Part shown: in pieces, positions 23,692 to 31,729 of the stretch
Position numbering within the stretch: the stretch's first letter is position 1
Layout of the letters: the number at the start of each line of letters is the position of its first letter
From: Alphaproteobacteria bacterium UBA1908
GTDB taxonomy: Bacteria > Pseudomonadota > Alphaproteobacteria > Caedimonadales > UBA1908
Direction: 5' to 3'
DNA: 32,193 nt
Assembly: GCA_002337525.1 (NCBI GenBank)
Contig: DDGG01000018.1
Span: 521-32,713 of the forward strand
Position numbers and translations under genes: made by a program
Notes under the pieces: model-generated
What the model was told of the DNA's origin: nothing
What the model saw: the letters and a program-made list of their open reading frames with translations, nothing else
Database searches by the model: none

Positions 23692-24691
23692 CGGTGCAAG
23701 GCTTCGTTATACTTACTGGCCTTCCCAAAAATCTATAGAACACTGTCGTGGAACTGTGGTTATTTTCCAGGGCAGAGGTTCTTTTATCGAAAAGTTTATT
23801 TCTATTGCCTGTGAATTAACGCGCCAGGGATTTCATGTTTGGGCGTTTGACTGGCGTGGACAAGGATTATCAACGCGTCTTTTAAAAGATCGACGTCGCG
23901 GATATATCAATTCCTACGAAACTTATCTTTCTGACTTTCATGACCTTTTTGTTGATATTATTGCTCCTAAATCAGTGGGCCCCTTAATTATTTTAGGGCA
24001 ATCAATGGGGTCTCATCTGGCTTTAAGGTATCTGGTGAAACATCCCGACTCTTTTAATGCTGCTGTTTTGACAGCCCCCATGCTTGACCTTAATACAGGA
24101 GGGTACTCGAATCGGATAGCACGATTTTTTGTTCGTGGGATGTGTCGGTTGGGTCTTGGGCACCTTTATGTTCCCGGACATCATCAATATGATCCTTCTT
24201 GTGAACCCTTTGAAGGAAATATGCTAACTCATGATCGCATTTCCTTTATGGCTCATCGTAATTTTCTCAAGAAGAATCCAAACTTATTAATAGGTGGTGT
24301 CACTTTTGGATGGGTAAATGCCAGCTTTGACTCTATAGCTTATCTTAACCAGCCCGAAATTCTTGGTCACATTACGTGTCCTGTTTTGACGATCACGGCA
24401 GGAAATGAAGTGATTGTTGACAACAGACATGTCCCCAAATATGTTTCCTGGCTGCCAAAAGGAGATTATCTTAACTACGAAGGAGCAAGACATCAGCTTT
24501 TATCCGAGTCTTCCTTCTACATGCAACGGTTTTGGAAGGATTTTTCAGAATTTCTTGAAAAAAACAAAAAGACCATAATACCCCTAAACTCAACGAAAAG
24601 GAGGCTCGTTAAACCCCCTCAATTTACGGGAATGAAGCGCGTTTATCCCACGCTCCCGAATGATTTCAATCGTCTTGAGCCCAATCGTTAG
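23654..24691 (+). CDS. Alpha/beta hydrolase, lysophospholipase L2-like
   Basis: The 345-residue product fits the serine alpha/beta hydrolases related to PldB (lysophospholipase or monoglyceride lipase). Motifs are the oxyanion region VVIFQGRGSFIEKF, FDWRGQGLS, the nucleophile elbow ILGQSMGSHLA with Ser117, a likely acid in TITAGNEVIVDNR (Asp256) and His280 in YEGARHQLL. There is no signal peptide. No ribosome site is obvious before ATG 23654. The last 33 codons (residues 313-345, basic and Pro-rich) are read antisense to the 3' end of amn, so this tail probably arose by loss of an earlier stop. Substrate not determinable; host or self lipids are possible. Confidence 0.85.
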   Translation: MLETSFSYFQTSDGARLRYTYWPSQKSIEHCRGTVVIFQGRGSFIEKFISIACELTRQGFHVWAFDWRGQGLSTRLLKDRRRGYINSYETYLSDFHDLFVDIIAPKSVGPLIILGQSMGSHLALRYLVKHPDSFNAAVLTAPMLDLNTGGYSNRIARFFVRGMCRLGLGHLYVPGHHQYDPSCEPFEGNMLTHDRISFMAHRNFLKKNPNLLIGGVTFGWVNASFDSIAYLNQPEILGHITCPVLTITAGNEVIVDNRHVPKYVSWLPKGDYLNYEGARHQLLSESSFYMQRFWKDFSEFLEKNKKTIIPLNSTKRRLVKPPQFTGMKRVYPTLPNDFNRLEPNR

Positions 24692-26083
24692 GTGCTGACT
24701 AATACTTTGTTCATAAAATTGATTCGCCATTCCAGGAAGCTTGATTTCTCCATGAATAGGGCGATCCGAAACACAAAGCAAGGTCCCATAGGGGACACGA
24801 AAACGAAGGCCATTGCCAGCAATTGTAGCTGACTCCATATCAACGGCAATCGCCCGACTTTGATTAAAACGTTCATACAATTCGCGGGCGCGCAATTCCC
24901 AGTTACGATTATCAGTTGTAAAGACTGTTCCTGTCCTCATTCGTTTTTTCAACTCGCTTCCACGAAGGCTCGTAATTTCTGCCACGGCCTCCTGTAGTGC
25001 GACCTGAATTTCTGCGATGGCTGGAATAGGAACCCAATAGGGCAAATCATCATCCAGGACGCTATCTTCACGAACATATCCATGTGCCAGAACATAATCA
25101 CCGAGTTGCTGGGTGCTTCTTAGACCGGCACAATGCCCTAACATCAACCAACAGTGAGGTCGCAAAACAGCCAGGTGATCCGTTAGAGTTTTAGCATTGC
25201 TGGGGCCAACACCAACATTAACAATACTGATACCATTACGATCAGGAAACTCCAAATGATAGGCCGGCATCTGAACCAGGGGAGCTTTGTCTGTAACTAT
25301 TTCAATCGCTTTATCAATTGTGTCATAGGTAATTGACTGCCCTCCGGAAAATGTAAAACGAAGCGCTCTTTTTTGTCTGATTTCTTCAAGACCGTAGGCG
25401 ATAAATTCCTTGATATAACGCTGGTAGTTTGTCAGTAAAATAAAATTCTGGAAAGCGCCAGAACTCGTTCCTGTATAGTGCTTGAGACGATGTAGAGAAT
25501 AGTCAACTCGCTCTGCTGTAAATAGGGAAAGAGGGAGAGATTCCTCTGTTTCAAGAGCGCGCGTATGATTTACTGTACTATCATCAACCCGCTGTAAATT
25601 AGGATGTTCGAAATTTTGCCTTAATAAGGATAAAACATCAGGGTCATTAGAAAGAGAACAAGGAAGGCGTTCCAAAGCAAAAGTCAGAGGAATCGGTTGA
25701 TTACTTTCTCCCACAAAAAAAGTCGCCCCATAATGCTTAACTAAAAGGGTCAATTGCTCTGTCAGGTAGCTTTCAAAAAGAAAGGGGTCTGTTACAGTGG
25801 TTTCATAAACACCTGGCTGATCAACAACTCCAAAAGAAAGACGTGCATGTTTTTCAGACATTTGTTCCTGAGTAATATGGCAACGAATGAGTGGGTAGGT
25901 TGCTGCATGCGGATGAAACGTTTTTTCAGGGTCTTGAGAAAAAGCTGTAACGGCTTCATCCAGGATCTGACAACTCGCCTTGTAAAGAGACTGAAGAGTC
26001 CTTACAACATCAACGGGTTCCGAATATTCTGTTAATTGACGATCTCCGGAAGAGACAAAAGGGGGCGAACGATGCTGAGACAT
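24590..26083 (-). CDS. amn: AMP nucleosidase
   Basis: Amn hydrolyses AMP to adenine and ribose 5-phosphate and helps set adenylate levels. The 497-residue product is close to the family length (about 480-490). The N-terminal Amn-specific domain includes RCHITQEQMSEKHARLSFGV. The catalytic nucleoside-phosphorylase-like domain carries GISIVNVGVGPSNAKT, WLMLGHCAGLRSTQQLGDYV and AVDMESATIAGNG. The C-terminus LHSRKLRGFNEPPFR is characteristic of Amn, which shows that the 102-base overlap with the hydrolase is genuine Amn coding sequence. No strong ribosome site precedes the ATG. Confidence 0.95.
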   Translation of the reverse strand: MSQHRSPPFVSSGDRQLTEYSEPVDVVRTLQSLYKASCQILDEAVTAFSQDPEKTFHPHAATYPLIRCHITQEQMSEKHARLSFGVVDQPGVYETTVTDPFLFESYLTEQLTLLVKHYGATFFVGESNQPIPLTFALERLPCSLSNDPDVLSLLRQNFEHPNLQRVDDSTVNHTRALETEESLPLSLFTAERVDYSLHRLKHYTGTSSGAFQNFILLTNYQRYIKEFIAYGLEEIRQKRALRFTFSGGQSITYDTIDKAIEIVTDKAPLVQMPAYHLEFPDRNGISIVNVGVGPSNAKTLTDHLAVLRPHCWLMLGHCAGLRSTQQLGDYVLAHGYVREDSVLDDDLPYWVPIPAIAEIQVALQEAVAEITSLRGSELKKRMRTGTVFTTDNRNWELRARELYERFNQSRAIAVDMESATIAGNGLRFRVPYGTLLCVSDRPIHGEIKLPGMANQFYEQSISQHLTIGLKTIEIIRERGINALHSRKLRGFNEPPFR

Positions 26084-26255
26084 ACCGGATTATTAATTCC
26101 TCTCTTTTCTTTCAGTTTACCTGCCATCGATCAGAAGGGAAAGAGTTTTAAAACGACTCTTTTAAGCTCTATTGATATCGGATTTAAAGGTAATTTTAGT
26201 TTAAATGGTAAAAACCGGGAAAATTAAGCCGATTATGCTTGCAGAAAAATCTTCT

Positions 26256-26284
26256 TTGGTTATCATTATTTTATAAACTAATAT
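26256..26284 (+). promoter_or_regulatory. Candidate promoter of the Kef-type antiporter gene
   Basis: TTGGTT (26256-26261) is followed after 17 bases by TAATAT (26279-26284). The predicted leader of about 25 bases includes the ribosome site GGGGAG at 26303-26308. Confidence 0.4.
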
Positions 26285-26316
26285 CGCTATAAAAATTTAA
26301 ACGGGGAGTAATAATT

Positions 26317-28035
26317 TTGTCACACGGGTCCTATTTGCCGGAAGTTCTCGTTCTTCTACTGGCGGCGGTCCTGGTAGTATCTCTCTTCAGATCGATCAAA
26401 GCGAGTCCTGTATTGGGATATCTTATGGCAGGGGTCTTAATTGGGCCCTACGCTTTTGGTTTTATTTCAAAGGTTGAAATTGTCAAAACCCTGGGTGAAT
26501 TCGGTGTCGTTTTCCTTCTTTTCACACTGGGGCTAAAAGTTCCCCTCCAGCGTCTTAATATTCTTCGTCGTTACGTTTTTGGACTTGGTCTGGCTCAAGT
26601 TCTTGTAACTGGCCTTGTTATTGCCGGTGCCTGCTTTTTAATGGGACAATCGCCAGAATCCTCAATTATTATTGGCAGTGCAATGGCTCTTTCTTCAACA
26701 GCCGTTTCAATGCGTGTTCTGGCTGACTCGGGTGAATTTGCCCTGCGTCATGGGCGCGTATCGTTTGCTGTCTTGCTATTCCAGGATTTGGCCGTAGTTG
26801 TTCTTCTTGTTTTACAAAGCACAATTGGTAATGAGGCAACGAGCCTGGGATATGAACTTGGAATCGCAAGTATCAAGGCCTTTGTCGCTCTTCTTTCAAT
26901 TGCTTTGGTTGGTCGGGTGATCCTAAGGCCTCTCTATAGGGGAATTGCTCAGCTTGGCTACCCGGAACTTTTTATTCCTGTAACTCTCCTTGTTGTTTTA
27001 ACAACAAGCGTTATTACTGCCTCCTTTGGCCTTTCAATGGAATTAGGGGCCTTTCTCGCGGGCTTATTGCTTTCAGAAACAGAATATCGTCACCAGGTTG
27101 AGGCAGACATCCAGCCTTTTTATGGTCTTCTGATGGGCGTTTTCTTTATGTCTGTGGGCATGTCAATTAATCTTGAGCTTTTGCAAAAAAATCTCGCCTT
27201 TATTCTTGAAGCTCTTGTTCTGATGCTGGCTGTGAAAACAGGTATTTTGTATTTTCTGTGCCGTGTATTTTCAATCCCCAGGTCTTCTGCATTGCGGGTT
27301 GCCCTTCTTCTGTCAACAGGAGGAGAGTTTGTTTTTATCCTGATTGGCCCTGCCATCGCTAATGGGATTGTCACAGATACGCTTGGACAGCTTTTATACG
27401 CAACTGTTGCAATCTCGATGGGTTTGACTCCCCTGCTTGCTATGCTGGGTAAATTTGTAACAGATCGCTGGCTTGAACAGGAAGCTGAAGCTTCTACTCA
27501 CGCGACTCTTGAAGAAATTGGAGACTTAAAGAATCACGTCATCATCTGTGGTTTTGGTCGAGTTGGAAAACTCGTCGCAACCCTTCTTACCAAGCGCCTT
27601 GTCCCTTTTGTGGCAATTGATAACGATATGGCACGTGTCAGCGAGGGACGTGCCAGCGGTATGCCCGTCTTTTATGGAGATGCCCGACGCATGCATATGA
27701 TGCGAACTCTTGGTGCCGAAAAGGCCTGTGCTGCAGCCATAAGCGTTAACCAGGCTAAATGTGCAGTTGATACAGCCATGATGTTCCGCCGACAATTTCC
27801 ACACATTGATGTTACCGTTAGAATGCGAGATAATCGATATGAAAACTTATTACACGAGGCTGGTGTGCGTGTTGTTATGCCTGAAAACCTGGAACCAAGC
27901 CTTCAACTCGCGACACAGGTTCTAACGGCTATTGGGACACCCCAGGACGAAGTGAATCAAGTTGTTGCCGCCTTTCGCGAGTCCTGCCGGGAGCCCTCTA
28001 CAGATGTTGATCCAAATATAGCTGTAAAAGAATAA
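26317..28035 (+). CDS. Kef/CPA2-type monovalent cation:proton antiporter with RCK domain
   Basis: This is an inner-membrane cation/proton antiporter of the CPA2 family, probably K+ efflux as in KefB/KefC. The 572-residue product starts with TTG at 26317, supported by GGGGAG 8 bases upstream. About a dozen membrane segments fill residues 7-380, with the family motifs SPVLGYLMAGVLIGP, LGEFGVVFLLFTLGL, SSTAVSMRVLADSGE, LLFQDLAVVVLL and LSTGGEFVFI. A cytosolic RCK_N domain begins at about residue 407 (HVIICGFGRVGKL, a GxGxxG dinucleotide-binding loop), with an acidic C-terminal tail. KefB/C activity is gated by glutathione adducts in known members; whether that applies here is unknown. No KefF/KefG partner gene is adjacent. 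Confidence 0.92.
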   Translation: MSHGSYLPEVLVLLLAAVLVVSLFRSIKASPVLGYLMAGVLIGPYAFGFISKVEIVKTLGEFGVVFLLFTLGLKVPLQRLNILRRYVFGLGLAQVLVTGLVIAGACFLMGQSPESSIIIGSAMALSSTAVSMRVLADSGEFALRHGRVSFAVLLFQDLAVVVLLVLQSTIGNEATSLGYELGIASIKAFVALLSIALVGRVILRPLYRGIAQLGYPELFIPVTLLVVLTTSVITASFGLSMELGAFLAGLLLSETEYRHQVEADIQPFYGLLMGVFFMSVGMSINLELLQKNLAFILEALVLMLAVKTGILYFLCRVFSIPRSSALRVALLLSTGGEFVFILIGPAIANGIVTDTLGQLLYATVAISMGLTPLLAMLGKFVTDRWLEQEAEASTHATLEEIGDLKNHVIICGFGRVGKLVATLLTKRLVPFVAIDNDMARVSEGRASGMPVFYGDARRMHMMRTLGAEKACAAAISVNQAKCAVDTAMMFRRQFPHIDVTVRMRDNRYENLLHEAGVRVVMPENLEPSLQLATQVLTAIGTPQDEVNQVVAAFRESCREPSTDVDPNIAVKE

Positions 28036-28130
28036 CTTCCTTCAGCCTTAAAACTGTTACAAATCAAAAATCATAAAAAATTAATAAAATATCTTTATTC
28101 TAAAGTAAGTACAGGTTAGTGGAGAATTTT

Positions 28131-28655
28131 ATGATAAAAACATTTCAAATAGCTTCTATTGCCTTAGTCGTTTCTGCCTCAGGTTATGCGGAAAGCCCTT
28201 CTACACCAAGGTCCCAACAGCTGTCAGTTCTTCATAATCAGTCTTCTGATGCCATCAAACACTATGCCGCAGAAAAAGAAAATATTCGGGCTATCATCAA
28301 AGATTGTGAAGAAAAGTATTTAGAGGCACGAAATCTAAGAAAAAATCTGGAAAATATTACTCCAAAGCAAAAAAAAGCTTATAAAAAAAAGAAACTTAAC
28401 CTGATCGTTTTTGACCAAATTATTGATGAATTTACCAAATCAAAGTCTGCGGCAAAATATAAAGTCCTTCACCCGTCAAAACCATCAGATTTAACAGGAA
28501 ATATTAACGAATTTTCAAGTAATTGTCGCCGCCAGGCTCAGGCTCTTCGAGATTTTGTGGGATGGGCAACCTTTGACAAAACAAAAAGAAATACCTCCCT
28601 TACAAATCTTTTTACAGGATATCAAGCAAGAGCAAAGAATAATGAGAAGAAATAA
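28131..28655 (+). CDS. Small secreted helical protein, unknown function
   Basis: I do not recognise the family. ATG 28131 is preferred over an in-frame GTG at 28119, since GGAG lies about 8 bases before the ATG and a signal peptide begins there (MIKTFQIASIALVVSASGYA, cleavage before ESP). The 174-residue product is mostly helical and rich in Lys and Gln (for example NITPKQKKAYKKKKLNL). It has two cysteines, in IKDCEEKY and SSNCRRQ, that could pair in the periplasm. It follows the antiporter gene by 95 bases without a visible terminator, so it may have its own promoter. Real coding status is supported by the signal peptide and ribosome site only. Confidence 0.6.
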   Translation: MIKTFQIASIALVVSASGYAESPSTPRSQQLSVLHNQSSDAIKHYAAEKENIRAIIKDCEEKYLEARNLRKNLENITPKQKKAYKKKKLNLIVFDQIIDEFTKSKSAAKYKVLHPSKPSDLTGNINEFSSNCRRQAQALRDFVGWATFDKTKRNTSLTNLFTGYQARAKNNEKK

Positions 28656-28771
28656 TTTGATGACTTAGGAATTTTTAGATTTTCTTTTTAAATACTTCAT
28701 ATGGAGAAAATTAAATATATTAATATCCCTCTACCTCTTCTCTTTAGAGTTAGAAAAATGACTAAATATTA

Positions 28772-28801
28772 TTGACAGTAAGGAGTTTTCACTTCTAAAA
28801 T
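28772..28801 (+). promoter_or_regulatory. Candidate promoter of the LuxR-type gene
   Basis: A perfect TTGACA (28772-28777) is followed after 18 bases by TAAAAT (28796-28801). The leader would be about 80 bases, long and AT-rich. The rest of the 28656-28888 spacer holds nothing recognisable. Confidence 0.45.
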
Positions 28802-28888
28802 TCTTCTAAATCTACATAAAAACATTTAAAAAATGGAGGTTTCTAAATTGTCTTTACGAAAAAGAATATTGACTGTCTGTCTCTATCT

Positions 28889-29659
28889 ATGAATAACCAA
28901 AATAAGCTCGCATTAGACTTTATTAAATCGCAGACCAATATAATGAAAAAATATTCTGAAATGTTGTCTGGTTTTGGTATTAGCCATTTTCATTACATAA
29001 AAGTTTTTAATAATGGAAACTACATACACCTTCTTGACAATGAAAATTTTGCAAATTATTACATTAATAAAGTACACGATGTAGATTTATTTTTTTCTGA
29101 AGGATATCAAGATGGTTATAATTCATTATTATGGTCATCTAATGTTACGAGTAGACTGTTCCTGGAAGCAAGAAGATATGATATAGCGAATGGATTTACC
29201 CTATCAAAGTTTCATGAAAACTATTTTGAGGCTTGGTCTTTCTCAGGAAAATGTCAAGATATAAATCTTAGTAATTGTTACATTAAATATATTGATGAAT
29301 TAAAAAAATTTTCTACCTTTTTTAAAAAATCTGAAAGTTCCTTAATTCAAGGAGGTATCTCTGCGGTAGCAAAATTTAAAAAATATAGTTTTAATCATCA
29401 AAATGCATTTTTGAGTTTAAAAAAAAATCTGAATTATAGATTTCCAATATTTTTTAATGGATTGGAAGTAAAACTTACAGTAAGAGAAGAAGAGTGTCTA
29501 AAGCTTATTAGTAATGGACTTACATTCAAGGGAATTGGTAAAAAACTAAATATTTCATCACGTACAGTTGAAACTTATATAAATAATCTAAAATACAAAT
29601 TGAATAAAAATCCCAAATCAGATCTCGCTTCTATTTATAATGATTATCAATGGAGATAA
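28889..29659 (+). CDS. LuxR-type helix-turn-helix transcriptional regulator
   Basis: The 256-residue product ends in a LuxR/GerE DNA-binding domain (residues about 196-240: LTVREEECLKLISNGLTFKG, then KKLNISSRTVETYINNLKYK). The pattern LT.RE.ECL and SSRTVETYI..L..KL is diagnostic. The N-terminal 190 residues are aromatic-rich (SHFHYIKVFNNGNYIHLL) and look like a sensory domain, but not clearly the autoinducer-binding one. No receiver domain is seen. There is no Shine-Dalgarno sequence before ATG 28889. Codon choice is strikingly AT-rich (AAT, ATA, TTA, AAA) compared with every neighbour, which suggests recent acquisition. No luxI-type gene is nearby. It ends 93 bases before the strong terminator at 29753. 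Confidence 0.85.
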   Translation: MNNQNKLALDFIKSQTNIMKKYSEMLSGFGISHFHYIKVFNNGNYIHLLDNENFANYYINKVHDVDLFFSEGYQDGYNSLLWSSNVTSRLFLEARRYDIANGFTLSKFHENYFEAWSFSGKCQDINLSNCYIKYIDELKKFSTFFKKSESSLIQGGISAVAKFKKYSFNHQNAFLSLKKNLNYRFPIFFNGLEVKLTVREEECLKLISNGLTFKGIGKKLNISSRTVETYINNLKYKLNKNPKSDLASIYNDYQWR

Positions 29660-29752
29660 TCCTAAAACAATTTTATTTAACAAGAGAAATTATATATGGC
29701 CATAAACTACTAGTAACCTGACCAGAACAACAAACAAGCTCATATACTATAC

Positions 29753-29781
29753 AAAAAAGCCGCCCCTTGGGGCGGCTTTTT
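29753..29781. terminator. Strong bidirectional rho-independent terminator
   Basis: GCCGCCCC (29759-29766) and GGGGCGGC (29769-29776) form a GC-only stem, with six A's before it and five T's after it. It can therefore stop the regulator gene on the plus strand and rpmI-rplT on the minus strand. It lies 27 bases from the rplT stop. Confidence 0.92.
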
Positions 29782-29807
29782 GCCTTCATCTGTAAGGAAT
29801 GAAACTT

Positions 29808-30167
29808 TTATGCTTTTAAAGCAGCAGCAGCTTGATCAAAGATCGCCTTAAAGGCCGCGGGTTCATGGACTGCAAGATCTGCCATGACTTTACGGTCAAC
29901 TTCGATACCGGCCTTTGTGACACCGTTTATAAATTGAGAATACGTCATCCCCAACTCACGGCAAGCCGCATTAATACGTTGAATCCACAACTTGCGGAAA
30001 TCACGCTTGCGCGCACGGCGGTCACGATAGGCATACTGCAGAGCCTTTTCGACACGTTGACGTGCAACACGGAAACAATTTTTTGAACGACCTCGGTATC
30101 CCTTGGCCATATTAATGACTTTTTTGTGACGGGCATGGGTGACCGTCCCTCTTTTAACGCGTGCCAT
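29808..30167 (-). CDS. rplT: 50S ribosomal protein L20
   Basis: L20 is an early-assembly 23S rRNA-binding protein. The 119-residue product is a full-length member: MARVKRGTVTHARHKKVINM at the start, AKGYRGRSKNCFRVARQRVE, RDRRARKRDFRKLWIQRINA and the C-terminal globular part (YSQFINGVTKAGIEVDRKVM). It lies 21 bases after rpmI and ends at the strong terminator. The usual downstream gene pheS is not present. Confidence 0.98.
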   Translation of the reverse strand: MARVKRGTVTHARHKKVINMAKGYRGRSKNCFRVARQRVEKALQYAYRDRRARKRDFRKLWIQRINAACRELGMTYSQFINGVTKAGIEVDRKVMADLAVHEPAAFKAIFDQAAAALKA

Positions 30168-30188
30168 TGTACTTAACTCCTTAAAATA

Positions 30189-30392
30189 CTAGCGAGAATT
30201 GGGCATGTAATGACGAACAACTTTTGCAGCATCCGGCTCACTCATGATAACGGTTCCACGAAGATTACGGATTTGCCTGTTCGTTCTTTTGATCATCCCG
30301 TGACGCTTGCGCGTTTGTGCACGGACAACTTTACCACTGGCTGTGATTTTAAAGCGCTTTTTGGCACTACTTTTTGTCTTTAATTTGGGCAT
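30189..30392 (-). CDS. rpmI: 50S ribosomal protein L35
   Basis: L35 is a small, basic large-subunit protein. The 67-residue product begins MPKLKTKSSAKKRFKITASG and ends DAAKVVRHYMPNSR, both typical of the family. It is first in an rpmI-rplT pair. The infC gene, which precedes rpmI in most bacteria, is absent; the type VI secretion gene tssA lies upstream instead, after a 201-base spacer. GAGG just upstream of the ATG is a good ribosome site. Confidence 0.97.
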   Translation of the reverse strand: MPKLKTKSSAKKRFKITASGKVVRAQTRKRHGMIKRTNRQIRNLRGTVIMSEPDAAKVVRHYMPNSR

Positions 30393-30593
30393 TTTTTCCT
30401 CATAACTATAATAAAAGTGATAAACACTCGGTGGATTAGGCTGCCCCTAAAACATTGCCACGCCACCTGATGATTACGTTGTATCAGCCCATAAACTTAT
30501 TTTCAAGTTCAAAATAAAGAGAAATGAACGCATTGCTTTTATAAACGGCACTGTAAAACAAGCAAACCTTACACAGACAACCTGAAGCCTTAT

Positions 30594-31715
30594 TCAGGAA
30601 GGTCCGCCACCATTCCCACCGCCATTACCGTTGGTACCATTAGGATTTTTAGACTGCTGCCCCAAAAGCTGCATAATCTGACGCAAATCATTTGGATCAT
30701 TGACAATCTCATCCAAAAGATCAACAAGAGACATACTTCCCCAACTGATCGCTCGACGCACAAGGTATGGCGTTGGGCTGTGCGGCTCAAGGCGCGCCAA
30801 AAAATCTGCTGCCTCTGCAAGAAGTTGGTAGGCTTGCTCTCTTGAAGAAATAGGGCCACTTGGCATAGAAATTAATGCTCCTGATTGTGAATCTGCGTCA
30901 GAATTGTTCTCTTGATTTGTTTTGGAATCTATTTCTCTACGCGCGGATAAAATAACATTCACAAAAGCAGAAAGTGACTGTAACTTAGTTCTTAAATGCG
31001 ATAAAAAGCCTGGATAATCAGGCTCATGGGATGTAATCAACGTCTCAATGTGTTGAAGTTCATCGAGACAGATTTTTAAACTATCGCGCATTTCCTTATA
31101 AAAAGGCGTTGGTGTCAGGCTTTGAGATTGCTTGATTTCTTTTAAGGAAAGAGTTTTTCCCGCTTTCTTGTCTTTATTACCAGAAAGACGGTTAAGCTGT
31201 TCCTGATGTTGAGCCCGGTCCCAGTCTTCAAAATGATAAACAATACCGCCTTGATCAGATGGAGATGTTACGGGTAATAAATTCAGGCGATCCAGAAGCT
31301 TATCATCAAGCCATAGATAAGGAGCCAGGCGATATTCAGGGTCATCCTTGTTAAGTTCAGGATGAAGATCGTCCCAGAAAGTTGCAGACAATCGTCTTAT
31401 CAGCTCTAGTCCCTTTGCAAAACCTTTAAGGCCATATTGTTGTAGCCAGCTTTCTGAAAGCCAGGCAGCAATTTGCAAGTCCTTTGAATCATCTGTTAAA
31501 GCTTCAATACATAGCTTTTCAACTTTTGACCAATCCGCTTTTTTAAGGTCTCTTTTCCAAATCCCCTGGGGCAAATTCTCATCTTCGTGACTTCGAGCAT
31601 CACGTATTTCATCATAAACAGGTTCATATAAAAGGGGGCGACCACATGGTTTATCACCATCGAGAGGTTTCAAAAGACCTTTCCAGACAGGTTCTGAAAT
31701 TTTAAAAGGTTTCAT
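30594..31715 (-). CDS. tssA: Type VI secretion system protein TssA
   Basis: TssA caps the growing T6SS tail and coordinates sheath and tube assembly. The 373-residue product has the N-terminal ImpA_N domain (about residues 10-130) with PCGRPLLYEPVYDEIRDARS, DWSKVEKLCIEAL and the LQIAAWLSESWLQQYGLKGF segment. A helical middle follows, then a C-terminal region SREQAYQLLAEAADFLARLE with HSPTPYLVRRAISWGSMSL, as in TssA proteins of the VasJ/ImpA type. The tail is Asn/Gly-rich (NGTNGNGGGNGGG). The stop codon sits inside a small stem (CCTGAA/TTCAGG, 30581-30598). It follows tssM by 14 bases and ends the operon in this direction. Confidence 0.9.
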   Translation of the reverse strand: MKPFKISEPVWKGLLKPLDGDKPCGRPLLYEPVYDEIRDARSHEDENLPQGIWKRDLKKADWSKVEKLCIEALTDDSKDLQIAAWLSESWLQQYGLKGFAKGLELIRRLSATFWDDLHPELNKDDPEYRLAPYLWLDDKLLDRLNLLPVTSPSDQGGIVYHFEDWDRAQHQEQLNRLSGNKDKKAGKTLSLKEIKQSQSLTPTPFYKEMRDSLKICLDELQHIETLITSHEPDYPGFLSHLRTKLQSLSAFVNVILSARREIDSKTNQENNSDADSQSGALISMPSGPISSREQAYQLLAEAADFLARLEPHSPTPYLVRRAISWGSMSLVDLLDEIVNDPNDLRQIMQLLGQQSKNPNGTNGNGGGNGGGPS

Positions 31716-31729
31716 GATTTCATCACCCC

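Noticed and set aside
26036..26227. 63-codon plus-strand frame in the amn-antiporter gap
   Set aside because: It begins antisense within amn, has no ribosome site and no recognisable protein features apart from a short hydrophobic stretch.
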